DNA of 8,409 nt, taken from NCBI GenBank assembly GCA_035764655.1, contig DASTYU010000237.1:1-8409 (forward strand), given 5' to 3'. The DNA is from DASTYU01 sp035764655 (lineage in GTDB: Bacteria; Chloroflexota; Limnocylindria; Limnocylindrales; CSP1-4). Below, piece by piece: positions 1 to 6,000 of this stretch; position 1 is the stretch's first letter; every line of letters begins with the position of its first letter. Both the position numbers and the translations under genes were made by a program. The notes beneath the pieces were generated by a model, which saw only the letters and a list, made by a program, of their open reading frames with translations, had not been told where the DNA came from and did not search any database.

Positions 1-1
1 C

Positions 2-2272
2 GGCTGCATGAAGGGCCTGTCGTACGTCAACCAGATCTACGGGGAGGACCGCATCACGACCCCGCTCGTGCGGACGGGCGAGCGCGGATCGGGCGATTTC
101 CGCGAGGCGACGTGGGACGAGGTCCTCGACCAGATCGCCACGGGATTCAAGGACATCGGCGAACGGTGGGGCTGGGATTCGATCCACGTCTTCGGCCAGG
201 TGCCGGGGTCCGGCTACATCCAGAAAGGCGCCAACTATCGGGCGTCTGCGCTGCTGGGCATGAGCCACGGCACGAGCTTCGACTTCAACGGCGACCTGCC
301 GATGGGCATGCCGATCACGTTCGGGGTCCAGAACGCTGAGCACGAGGCGAAGGACTGGGCGAACAGCCGGTTCCTGCTGCTCCTCGGAGCGAACCCGGTC
401 GAGACGCGTATCCCCGACGTCCACTTCCTGTTCGACGCGATCGAGCGCGGTGCGCGGATGGTCGTCGTCGATCCGTCGTTCTCACCGACGGCGGCCAAGG
501 CCGACGCGCACCTGCGGATCCGTCCGGGCACTGACGCCGCGCTCGGTCTCGCGCTCTGTCGTCAGGTGGTCGAGGACGGTGCCTGGGACCAGGCGTTCAT
601 GGCGGCCTACACGGACGCGATGCTGCTCGTGAACCCCGACACCGGGCTGCGGCTGCGGGCCTCCGATGTGTTTGCGGGCGGCCCCGAGACGCACTTCGTC
701 GCGTGGGATACCACGACGGGCGGTCCGGTCGAGATCGGCATCGACCGGCTCGGCGTGCCGGCCGGTGTTGCCCCGGCGCTGGAGGGAACCCTCGACGTCC
801 GGCTGCAGTCCGGGGCGACGGTCGCCGCGGTTCCCGGGTTCGAGCTGGTCCGCCACGAGCTGGAGCGCTGGACGCCCGAGCGAGCCGCCGAAGTCACCGG
901 CCTGGACCCCGACGCGATCGTGCGCCTGGCGCGCGCGTACGCCGGTGTGAAGCCTGCCGCGATCCTGATGGGCGGCGGCGCGAACCATTGGTACCACGGC
1001 GATCTCACGGGCCGCGCGTTCGCGCTGCTCGCCGCGCTCACCGGCAACATCGGCCGCTCCGGCGGCGGGTTCTCGGTGTACGTAGGCCAGTACAAGGTTC
1101 GCGTCGACACCTCCTCGTGGTGGAGCCCGGGCGGGGCCAAGGCACACGTCGTCCCGTCCATCTACTTCGTCCGCGGTCGGACCGAGACGATGCACCCCGA
1201 CGTGCCCTATCCGGCACAGGGCTGGCACGGGCTCTTCTGCACGTTCGCCAACATGTTCGTGCAGGCGATGGACGTGAACCGCCTGCACGAGACGCTGGCC
1301 GGCCTCGACCTGATCGTGGTCGTCGACCACCAGATGACCGAGACCGTGAAGTGGGCCGACGTGGTCCTGCCGGCCACGACCTGGTACGAGAAGACCGACC
1401 TCACGGCCACGCCACTGCATCCGTTCCTGCAGCTCCAGCAGCCCGCGATCGATCCGGTCGGCGAGTCGCGCTCGGAGGTGTGGATCTGGCGCGAGCTCAT
1501 GAAGCGGATCGACCCCGCGGCGGCGGCCGAGTTCTTCGATGTCGACGAAGACGCGGCCATCGCGGCCATCCTCGAGTCGGGCGGGGCGGCCGGCGGCCCG
1601 ACCGAAGGCATCACCCTCGCCGCGCTCACGCAGGGCCCGGCCCGGCTCAACGTGCCCGACCCGGACGTCGCGTTCAAGGCCCAGATCGAAGACCTGGTGC
1701 CGTTCCCGCCCCGCTCGCTGCCCGCGCCGCTCGAGGCGACCGCGGTCTTCGTCCCGACCGGCCGGATCGAGTTCTACAAGGAGGAGCAGCGCTTCCGCGA
1801 CCTGGGCGAGGCGGTGCCGACCTGGAAGCCGCCGTTCGACGACGAGACGCACGATCCCGGGGCATGGCCGCTGACGCTGCTCACCCCGCACAGCAAGTGG
1901 CGCATCCACTCGAGTTATGCGAACAACGCCTGGCTGTCCGAGATCCACGGCGGCCGCCCGGAGGTGTTCATCTCAGCGGCGGATGCCGAGGCACGTGGCA
2001 TCGAGACGGGAGACCAGATCCGCGTGTGGAACACGCGCGGCGAGGTCGTCGCCTGGGCGCACGTCAGCGAATCCGAGCAGCCCGGCTCGGTGACGCTGTA
2101 CGAAGGCTGGTGGCCGCGCCAGTTCGCCAAGGGCAAGGGGGTCAACGAGCTGACCTCCTCGGCGGTCAACCCGATCCATGAGATCCATTACGTCGCGAAC
2201 ATGTGGGCGCCCTCGACGGGCTGGAAGGACTGCCGTTGCCAGGTCGAGAAGGCGGGCATCGCCGATGGCTGA
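2..2272 (+). CDS. Molybdopterin oxidoreductase catalytic subunit (DMSO reductase superfamily), 5'-truncated
   Basis: This is the catalytic subunit of a respiratory-type molybdoenzyme that binds Mo-bis-PGD and, by family, one N-terminal FeS cluster. The reading frame is open to the left edge. The Cys codon at 5-7, followed by Met-Lys-Gly, fits the last ligand of the lost N-terminal Fe4S4 motif, so the start and any Tat signal lie upstream. Numbering from the Met at 8: PL-R-G-RG-G-F (19-31) and a TWDEVL motif (35-40) are typical of the family. FNGDLP (93-98) aligns with the NarG-type CDLPP segment, making Asp96 the likely Mo ligand. The cofactor-binding segment is about 122-188 (LGANPVETRIPDVHF, then DPSFSPTA and PGTDAALGLAL). 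The C-terminal molybdopterin dinucleotide-binding domain spans about 620-750 (LLTPHSKWRIHSSY at its start). It overlaps the FeS subunit gene by 8 bases. Substrate and direction are unknown: polysulfide/thiosulfate, phenylacetyl-CoA (Pad-like) or other oxidoreductases remain possible. Confidence 0.93.
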   Translation, partial: GCMKGLSYVNQIYGEDRITTPLVRTGERGSGDFREATWDEVLDQIATGFKDIGERWGWDSIHVFGQVPGSGYIQKGANYRASALLGMSHGTSFDFNGDLPMGMPITFGVQNAEHEAKDWANSRFLLLLGANPVETRIPDVHFLFDAIERGARMVVVDPSFSPTAAKADAHLRIRPGTDAALGLALCRQVVEDGAWDQAFMAAYTDAMLLVNPDTGLRLRASDVFAGGPETHFVAWDTTTGGPVEIGIDRLGVPAGVAPALEGTLDVRLQSGATVAAVPGFELVRHELERWTPERAAEVTGLDPDAIVRLARAYAGVKPAAILMGGGANHWYHGDLTGRAFALLAALTGNIGRSGGGFSVYVGQYKVRVDTSSWWSPGGAKAHVVPSIYFVRGRTETMHPDVPYPAQGWHGLFCTFANMFVQAMDVNRLHETLAGLDLIVVVDHQMTETVKWADVVLPATTWYEKTDLTATPLHPFLQLQQPAIDPVGESRSEVWIWRELMKRIDPAAAAEFFDVDEDAAIAAILESGGAAGGPTEGITLAALTQGPARLNVPDPDVAFKAQIEDLVPFPPRSLPAPLEATAVFVPTGRIEFYKEEQRFRDLGEAVPTWKPPFDDETHDPGAWPLTLLTPHSKWRIHSSYANNAWLSEIHGGRPEVFISAADAEARGIETGDQIRVWNTRGEVVAWAHVSESEQPGSVTLYEGWWPRQFAKGKGVNELTSSAVNPIHEIHYVANMWAPSTGWKDCRCQVEKAGIADG

Positions 2273-2978
2273 CGGCAGGGTCTCCCCGGTCGAGGCTCTC
2301 TCGCCTGCATCGAAGGCGTGGGGCGAGATCGGTCCGCGCTCGGCTGCGCCCCACTGGGGCATGGTCGTCGACCAGGAGCGCTGTATCGGCTGCTGGTCGT
2401 GCGCGGTGATCTGCAAGAGCGAGAACGACATCCCGCTCGGCATGTGGTGGAACCGGATCCTGACCGAGGGCGAGTCCCTCGATCAGCCCGAGGTCGTGCG
2501 CGGCGGCGCCCTCGAGATGCAGTGGCTGCCGCTCACCTGCCAGCACTGCGAGAACGCGCCGTGCGTGAAGGTCTGCCCGGTCCAGGCGACGTATCACCGC
2601 AGCGACGGCCTGGTCATGCAGGACACCGATCGCTGCATCGGCTGCCGCTACTGCATGATCGCCTGCCCGTACGGCGTCCGGAACATGAACTGGGGCGCGC
2701 CGGAGCGGCCGACCCCACACGAGACGGGCATGGTCGGGGCGCGGCCGTTGGGCACCGTGGAGAAGTGCACGATGTGCGTCCAGCGGCTCGCCGAGGACCA
2801 GGTCCCCGCATGCGTGTGGTCGTGCCCGGCCGGCGCCCGGGTGTTCGGCGATCTCAACGAGCCCGAGGGACGTCTCGCCACGCTGATCCGCGAGCGTGAG
2901 GGGTACGAGCTGCTCGAAGAAGCCGGCACCAAGCCGTCCGTCCGCTACCTGCCGCCGCGGCGCAGGAGCCCGCTGTGA
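2265..2978 (+). CDS. 4Fe-4S ferredoxin-type electron-transfer subunit (PsrB/DmsB/NrfC-like)
   Basis: This is the electron-relay subunit between the molybdoenzyme and the NrfD anchor. The 237-residue protein carries four Cys quartets: Cys40/43/46/50, Cys92/95/100/104, Cys124/127/130/134 and Cys168/171/183/187. That is the complete set for four [4Fe-4S] clusters, with no Trp replacement of the kind that gives a [3Fe-4S] cluster in NarH-type subunits. The length matches the compact PsrB/NrfC/DmsB class and is well below the NarH/DdhB class. The ATG at 2265 was chosen because it overlaps the upstream stop (ATGGCTGA), a usual translational-coupling arrangement. The open frame reaches further upstream only inside the catalytic gene. 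The first 30 residues are polar with no export signal, consistent with co-export (hitchhiking) or a cytoplasmic location. Its TGA overlaps the GTG start of the anchor gene. Family assignment is firm; the partner substrate is unknown. Confidence 0.95.
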   Translation: MADGRVSPVEALSPASKAWGEIGPRSAAPHWGMVVDQERCIGCWSCAVICKSENDIPLGMWWNRILTEGESLDQPEVVRGGALEMQWLPLTCQHCENAPCVKVCPVQATYHRSDGLVMQDTDRCIGCRYCMIACPYGVRNMNWGAPERPTPHETGMVGARPLGTVEKCTMCVQRLAEDQVPACVWSCPAGARVFGDLNEPEGRLATLIREREGYELLEEAGTKPSVRYLPPRRRSPL

Positions 2979-4246
2979 GCAGCGCAGCCCCGCCGATCAC
3001 CTCGGGCGCCCCCGTCCTCACGGGCCGCGCCGACCGCCGCGCGCTCTACGCCTGGATCGCGCTGCTGCTCGCGGTGATGGGTATCGGTGCGGCCGCGTTC
3101 CTGTACCAGTTCGCCAACGGCCTCGCGGTCACGGGCATGCGCAACATCGTGATGTGGGGCCAGTACATCCTGTTCTTCATGTTCTTCGTTGGCCTGTCGG
3201 CCGGCGGTCTCATCGTCGCCTCGGCAGGACGCCTGTTCGGCGTGGGCGCCTTCAAGCCGATCACCCGCCTGGCCGTGCTGGAGGCGACGATCGCGGTCAT
3301 CCTCGCGGCGACGTTCATCCTCCCGGACCTCGGCCGACCTGAGCGGATCATCAACATCCTGCTCTACTTCAACCCGACCTCCCCGATGATCTGGGACATC
3401 GCGATCGTGTTCGTGTACATGGCGATGTCCGCGTTCTACGTGTGGCTGTACTGCCGGGCGGACCTCGCGCGACGCGGGTCGTGGCTGGCATTTGGCAGCG
3501 GGACCTCGGAGCGGACGATGGCCCGCGAGGAGCGCGTGAAGTCGGTGATGGCCTGGGTGGCGCTGCCGGCGGCGATCATGCTGCATTCGATCACGGCCTG
3601 GATCTTCGGCCTCCAGATCAGCCGCGGCTTCTGGTACAGCTCGATCATGGCGCCGATGTTCATCGCGTCCGCCCTCGTGTCCGGGCTCGGGCTGGTGATC
3701 GTCCTGGCGCTGATCCTGCGCCGTCTCGGCCGGCTGGCGTTCCCGGACTCGCTGGTCGCGATGCTCGGCGGCCTCCTCGGGGCGTTCATCGCCGTGGAGG
3801 CGTTCCTGCTGCTTGCCGAGTACCTCACCGCCCTCTACCCGGGAGCACCCGAGGGCGAGGCGGCGGCGCGGATGCTGTCCGGCCCCTACCTGCCGCTGTT
3901 CGTCCTCGAGGTCGTCGTGGGGCTGCTCATCCCGTTCGTGATCCTGTCGCAGCGCCGCCTGCGCGCCAGCCCTCCGTGGGTCGCGGCGGCGGCGGTCATC
4001 GGCATCCTCGGGATCTTCGTGCACCGCCTCAACCTGGTGCTGAACGGGCTGTCCTACCCGAACATCGATCTCCCGCCCGGGCTGCCGGTCGGGACCCCGC
4101 AGGTCGGCTCATCCTTCTCGGTGTACACGTGGTACGTGCCCACCCTGGTGGAGTGGCTTATCGTGGCCGGCATCCTCGCCTTCGGTGCGCTGCTGCTCAC
4201 GGCCGCAGTCGCATTCCTTCCGATGCAGGAACCGGAGGCTCATTGA
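2975..4246 (+). CDS. nrfD: NrfD/PsrC-family polytopic membrane subunit
   Basis: This is the quinone-reactive membrane anchor of the complex, 423 residues with about ten hydrophobic helices (roughly 24-47, 58-86, 97-116, 138-160, 188-212, 222-248, 260-288, 304-325, 334-358 and 385-415). Conserved NrfD-family landmarks are a WGQYILFFMFFVGLSAGG helix (61-78), the PDLGRPER loop (117-124) followed by NPTSPMIWD (133-141), and LHSITAWIFG (203-212). Ten helices and more than 400 residues place it with the long HybB/ActC-like anchors rather than eight-helix PsrC. The GTG at 2975 overlaps the preceding stop (GTGA) and has AGGAG at 2964-2968, six bases upstream. Its stop overlaps the next start (TGATG). 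It should exchange electrons between the FeS subunit and the quinone pool and has no heme-binding signature, as expected for NrfD. The gene symbol is a family label only. Confidence 0.94.
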   Translation: MSSAAPPITSGAPVLTGRADRRALYAWIALLLAVMGIGAAAFLYQFANGLAVTGMRNIVMWGQYILFFMFFVGLSAGGLIVASAGRLFGVGAFKPITRLAVLEATIAVILAATFILPDLGRPERIINILLYFNPTSPMIWDIAIVFVYMAMSAFYVWLYCRADLARRGSWLAFGSGTSERTMAREERVKSVMAWVALPAAIMLHSITAWIFGLQISRGFWYSSIMAPMFIASALVSGLGLVIVLALILRRLGRLAFPDSLVAMLGGLLGAFIAVEAFLLLAEYLTALYPGAPEGEAAARMLSGPYLPLFVLEVVVGLLIPFVILSQRRLRASPPWVAAAAVIGILGIFVHRLNLVLNGLSYPNIDLPPGLPVGTPQVGSSFSVYTWYVPTLVEWLIVAGILAFGALLLTAAVAFLPMQEPEAH

Positions 4247-4602
4247 TGGCCCGCCAGCGAACCTATCGTCCGAGGATCTACCGAGACTTCCGGCAGGCGC
4301 ATCCGGGTATTGCCGCCGCCTACGATCAGCTCGGCGACGCCTGCCGGAGCGCCGGGCCGCTCGACGCGCGTGGCCAGCGGCTGGTCAAGATCGGGCTCGC
4401 CGTCGGCCTCTCGTCGGAGGGCGCGGTGCGGTCGCATGTGCGGCGAGGGCTCGACGAAGGGCTGTCGCGCGAGGAGCTCCTCCACGCGATCACGATCGCG
4501 GTCCCGACCACGGGCTTTCCGGCGACTGCTGCGGCGTATGGCTGGGCGCTCGAGGTTCTCGACACGGATGGTGCCGAGGAGGGTGGCGGCGAGCCAGCCT
4601 AG
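4246..4602 (+). CDS. Carboxymuconolactone decarboxylase/AhpD-like small protein, cysteine-poor
   Basis: The 118-residue protein is one CMD-like all-helical domain. Its core runs from GPLDARGQRLVKIGLAVGL (37-55) through SEGAVRSHVRRGLDEGLSREEL (57-78) to AITIAVPTTGFPATAAAYGWAL (81-102). The His64 of the RSHVRR helix and the following G-L-S-x-E-E-L turn are standard for the family. The CxxC redox pair of AhpD is absent: the only cysteine is Cys33, outside the active-site helix. A peroxidase-reductase role is therefore unlikely, and any activity would rest on Glu58/His64. The start has GGAGG at 4234-4238, seven bases upstream, and the ATG overlaps the nrfD stop, so it is translated with the molybdoenzyme. 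A role in substrate handling, assembly or protection of the complex is inferred from position only. Family membership is likely; function is unknown. Confidence 0.85.
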   Translation: MARQRTYRPRIYRDFRQAHPGIAAAYDQLGDACRSAGPLDARGQRLVKIGLAVGLSSEGAVRSHVRRGLDEGLSREELLHAITIAVPTTGFPATAAAYGWALEVLDTDGAEEGGGEPA

Positions 4603-4695
4603 CGCGCTGAATGCGTCTGCAACGCTGCGGCCCCAGTCGGCCTACTCGAATGCGCCGGTCGCGCTTCCATAGTGAGTTCCTCCCGCACCGTTTCC

Positions 4696-4703
4696 AGGAG
4701 GAG
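4696..4703 (+). promoter_or_regulatory. Strong Shine-Dalgarno of the hemerythrin gene
   Basis: AGGAGGAG lies just before the ATG at 4708, with six bases between the AGGAGG core and the start. It fixes the start there rather than at the in-frame GTG at 4672, which would add 12 basic, Ser/Arg-rich residues. The hexamer CATAGT at 4668-4673 could be a -10 element giving a leader of about 30 bases, but no matching -35 is visible. Confidence 0.7.
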
Positions 4704-4707
4704 AACC

Positions 4708-5175
4708 ATGGACGCGATCACGCTGCTCAAGACCGACCACGACAAGGTCAAGAAGCTCCTTGCCGAGCTCGAAAGCACGACGGAACGCGGCGTCAAGACC
4801 CGATCTGAGCTCTTCTCGACGATCAAGGCCGAGCTGACCGTGCACGAGATCATCGAGGAGGAGATCTTCTATCCCGAGCTCAAGGCGCACCCGAAGGCCC
4901 AGGACATCGTTCTCGAGGGGTACGAGGAGCACCATGTCGTCGACCTGCTCATGAGCGAGCTGGAGTCGCTCGACGTCAGTGACGAGACGTGGGGCGCCAA
5001 GGCGCTGGTCATGAAGGAGAACATCGAGCACCACATCGAAGAGGAGGAGGGCGAGATGTTCACGCAGGCCCGCCGCGTCTTCGACAAGGAAGAACTCGAG
5101 AACCTCGGCGAGCGGATGGCCGCACGCAAGGAGTCCGCGAAGCAGGAGCTCGGCATCCCCGTCCCGAGCCGCTAG
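4708..5175 (+). CDS. Hemerythrin HHE cation-binding domain protein
   Basis: This 155-residue soluble four-helix-bundle protein probably carries a non-heme di-iron site. Candidate ligands in order are His11 (TDHDKVKKLL), His46 and Glu50 (VHEIIEEEIFYPEL), His75/His76 (GYEEHHVVDLL), and His108/His109 with Glu113 (IEHHIEEEEGEMF). This is the full HHE ligand pattern, with the repeated second-half motif intact. The C-terminal tail (130-155) is charged and ends in a short Pro-containing segment. In the family such proteins bind O2 or NO, sense them, store iron or help repair FeS clusters. The gene sits 105 bases after the molybdoenzyme operon with its own strong ribosome site, so it may be separately transcribed. 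Beside an oxygen-sensitive FeS/Mo enzyme, a protective or sensing role is plausible but inferred. There is no fused output domain. Confidence 0.92.
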   Translation: MDAITLLKTDHDKVKKLLAELESTTERGVKTRSELFSTIKAELTVHEIIEEEIFYPELKAHPKAQDIVLEGYEEHHVVDLLMSELESLDVSDETWGAKALVMKENIEHHIEEEEGEMFTQARRVFDKEELENLGERMAARKESAKQELGIPVPSR

Positions 5176-5185
5176 CCCGGCACGC

Positions 5186-5200
5186 CACCCGGAATGGGTG
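5186..5200 (+). terminator. Small hairpin downstream of the hemerythrin gene
   Basis: CACCC (5186-5190) pairs with GGGTG (5196-5200) around a five-base loop, 10 bases after the hemerythrin stop and directly abutting the larger 5201-5238 hairpin. No T run follows, so it is at best part of a non-canonical terminator or a structured 5' leader of the ZIP gene. Confidence 0.3.
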
Positions 5201-5238
5201 ATGCCCGGACGGTGAGGGACCAGCACCGTCCCGGGCAT
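5201..5238 (+). promoter_or_regulatory. Long hairpin/inverted repeat covering the ZIP start codon
   Basis: ATGCCCGG-ACGGTG (5201-5214) is complementary to CACCGTCCCGGGCAT (5224-5238) with one bulged base, giving 14 G/C-rich pairs around a nine-base loop (AGGGACCAG). The first two bases of the ZIP ATG (5237-5239) lie in the 3' arm, and the only purine-rich GAGGG is in or next to the loop, too far from the ATG for a normal Shine-Dalgarno. There is no T run. It could be an RNA structure that limits ZIP translation, an inverted-repeat operator for a metal regulator, or the terminator of the hemerythrin gene. The pairing is certain; the role is not. Confidence 0.55.
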
Positions 5239-5977
5239 GGCCGAAGCGATCTTCTGGAGCGCGCTCGCGACCGGCACCCTCCTGGTAGGGATGGTCCTGG
5301 CCTATCGCGGCCTGGTCAACCTCAAGTGGACCGGGCTGGTCATGGCGTTCGGGGCCGGTGCCATCATCAGCGCTCTCGCCTACCAGCTCGTGCTGCCGTC
5401 CGCGTATGACGACCAGACGCACGAGCTCGCGGTGGGGATCGCCGTCGGCATCGGCGCCCTCGTCTTCTACGTGGCCGACCGCTGGGTCGACGGCCTGGGC
5501 GGCAAGGACCGCGGCGACTTCGAAGGCAAGCAGGCGAGCGGCGGCGGCACGGGCATCCTGCTCGGCTCGCTGCTCGACGGCGTGCCCGAATCGATCGTGC
5601 TGGGGCTGTCCATCGCACACCAGCCGCAGGTCTCGCTGGCGTTCGTCTTCGCGGTTGGGATCAGCAATGTCCCGCAAGGTCTTGGTGGCACCGCCGGCAT
5701 GCTCGCCGCCGGTTGGGAGCGGAGCCGGGTCACCCGGCTGTGGGTCGCGGTGTGCGTGCTGAGCATCCTCGCGGCGGCGCTCGGCTGGGGCATCGGCACG
5801 CTCGTCCCGGGAGCGAACGGCGCCCTCATCGACGCATTCGCGGCCGGCGCATTGCTCGTGATGCTCACCGATTCGATGATCCCCGAGTCGTTCGAGCAGG
5901 GTGGACGCGAGGCCGGGCTGGCGCTCACGGTTGGTTTCGGAGCCGCCGTCGCCGTTTCGCTGCTCCAGCTGACCTGA
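5237..5977 (+). CDS. ZIP-family metal transporter-like membrane protein
   Basis: This 246-residue inner-membrane protein has about eight hydrophobic helices (roughly 4-23, 30-53, 63-81, 106-126, 132-156, 168-190, 196-213, 226-244) and a short polar loop at 84-104, the ZIP topology. Helix 4 carries LLDGVPESIVLGLS (112-125), matching the HNxPEG position but with Asp114 for His. Helix 5 carries GISNVPQGLGG (141-151), with Asn144 and Gln147 where canonical ZIPs have His and Glu. A further acidic motif, TDSMIPES (211-218), lies in helix 7. Such changes suggest altered metal preference or a divergent subfamily. ATG 5237 is the only plausible start: no in-frame start codon lies between the in-frame stop at 5213-5215 and it, and helix 1 begins just after. 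No usable Shine-Dalgarno is visible because the start lies in a hairpin. It ends seven bases from the convergent membrane-protein gene. Confidence 0.87.
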   Translation: MAEAIFWSALATGTLLVGMVLAYRGLVNLKWTGLVMAFGAGAIISALAYQLVLPSAYDDQTHELAVGIAVGIGALVFYVADRWVDGLGGKDRGDFEGKQASGGGTGILLGSLLDGVPESIVLGLSIAHQPQVSLAFVFAVGISNVPQGLGGTAGMLAAGWERSRVTRLWVAVCVLSILAAALGWGIGTLVPGANGALIDAFAAGALLVMLTDSMIPESFEQGGREAGLALTVGFGAAVAVSLLQLT

Positions 5978-6000
5978 GCCCGGGCTATCCGCCCAGCAGC
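5960..6000. terminator. Possible bidirectional terminator between convergent genes
   Basis: The ten-base palindrome AGCCCGGGCT (5977-5986) spans the last base of the ZIP stop and most of the stop of the - strand gene. GCTGCT at 5960-5965 is also complementary to AGCAGC at 5995-6000. Together they could fold on either strand as a shared terminator. No T tract is present on either side, and the outer stem is only six pairs, so this is tentative. Confidence 0.3.

Noticed and set aside
482..1948. Long open frame on the - strand (488 codons) opposite the molybdoenzyme
   Set aside because: The product is Arg/Gly/Asp-rich with no domain, and it mirrors a well-supported + strand gene. Long antisense frames are expected in such G/C-rich DNA.
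703..2181. Long + strand frame inside the molybdoenzyme gene
   Set aside because: It is an Arg/Pro-rich shadow with no recognisable motif, while the other frame carries clear molybdopterin-family motifs throughout.
2178..2264. Upstream extension of the FeS subunit to an ATG at 2178
   Set aside because: It would overlap the catalytic gene by about 95 bases and add Arg-rich sequence. The ATG at 2265 gives a normal short overlap.
2945..4024. - strand frame of 359 codons opposite nrfD
   Set aside because: The product is highly charged and His/Arg/Glu-rich, the mirror of hydrophobic helices on the + strand; no family resemblance.
4607..4656. GAATGCG occurring twice before the hemerythrin gene
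   Set aside because: A seven-base direct repeat is not significant in this composition, and no other repeat copies are present.
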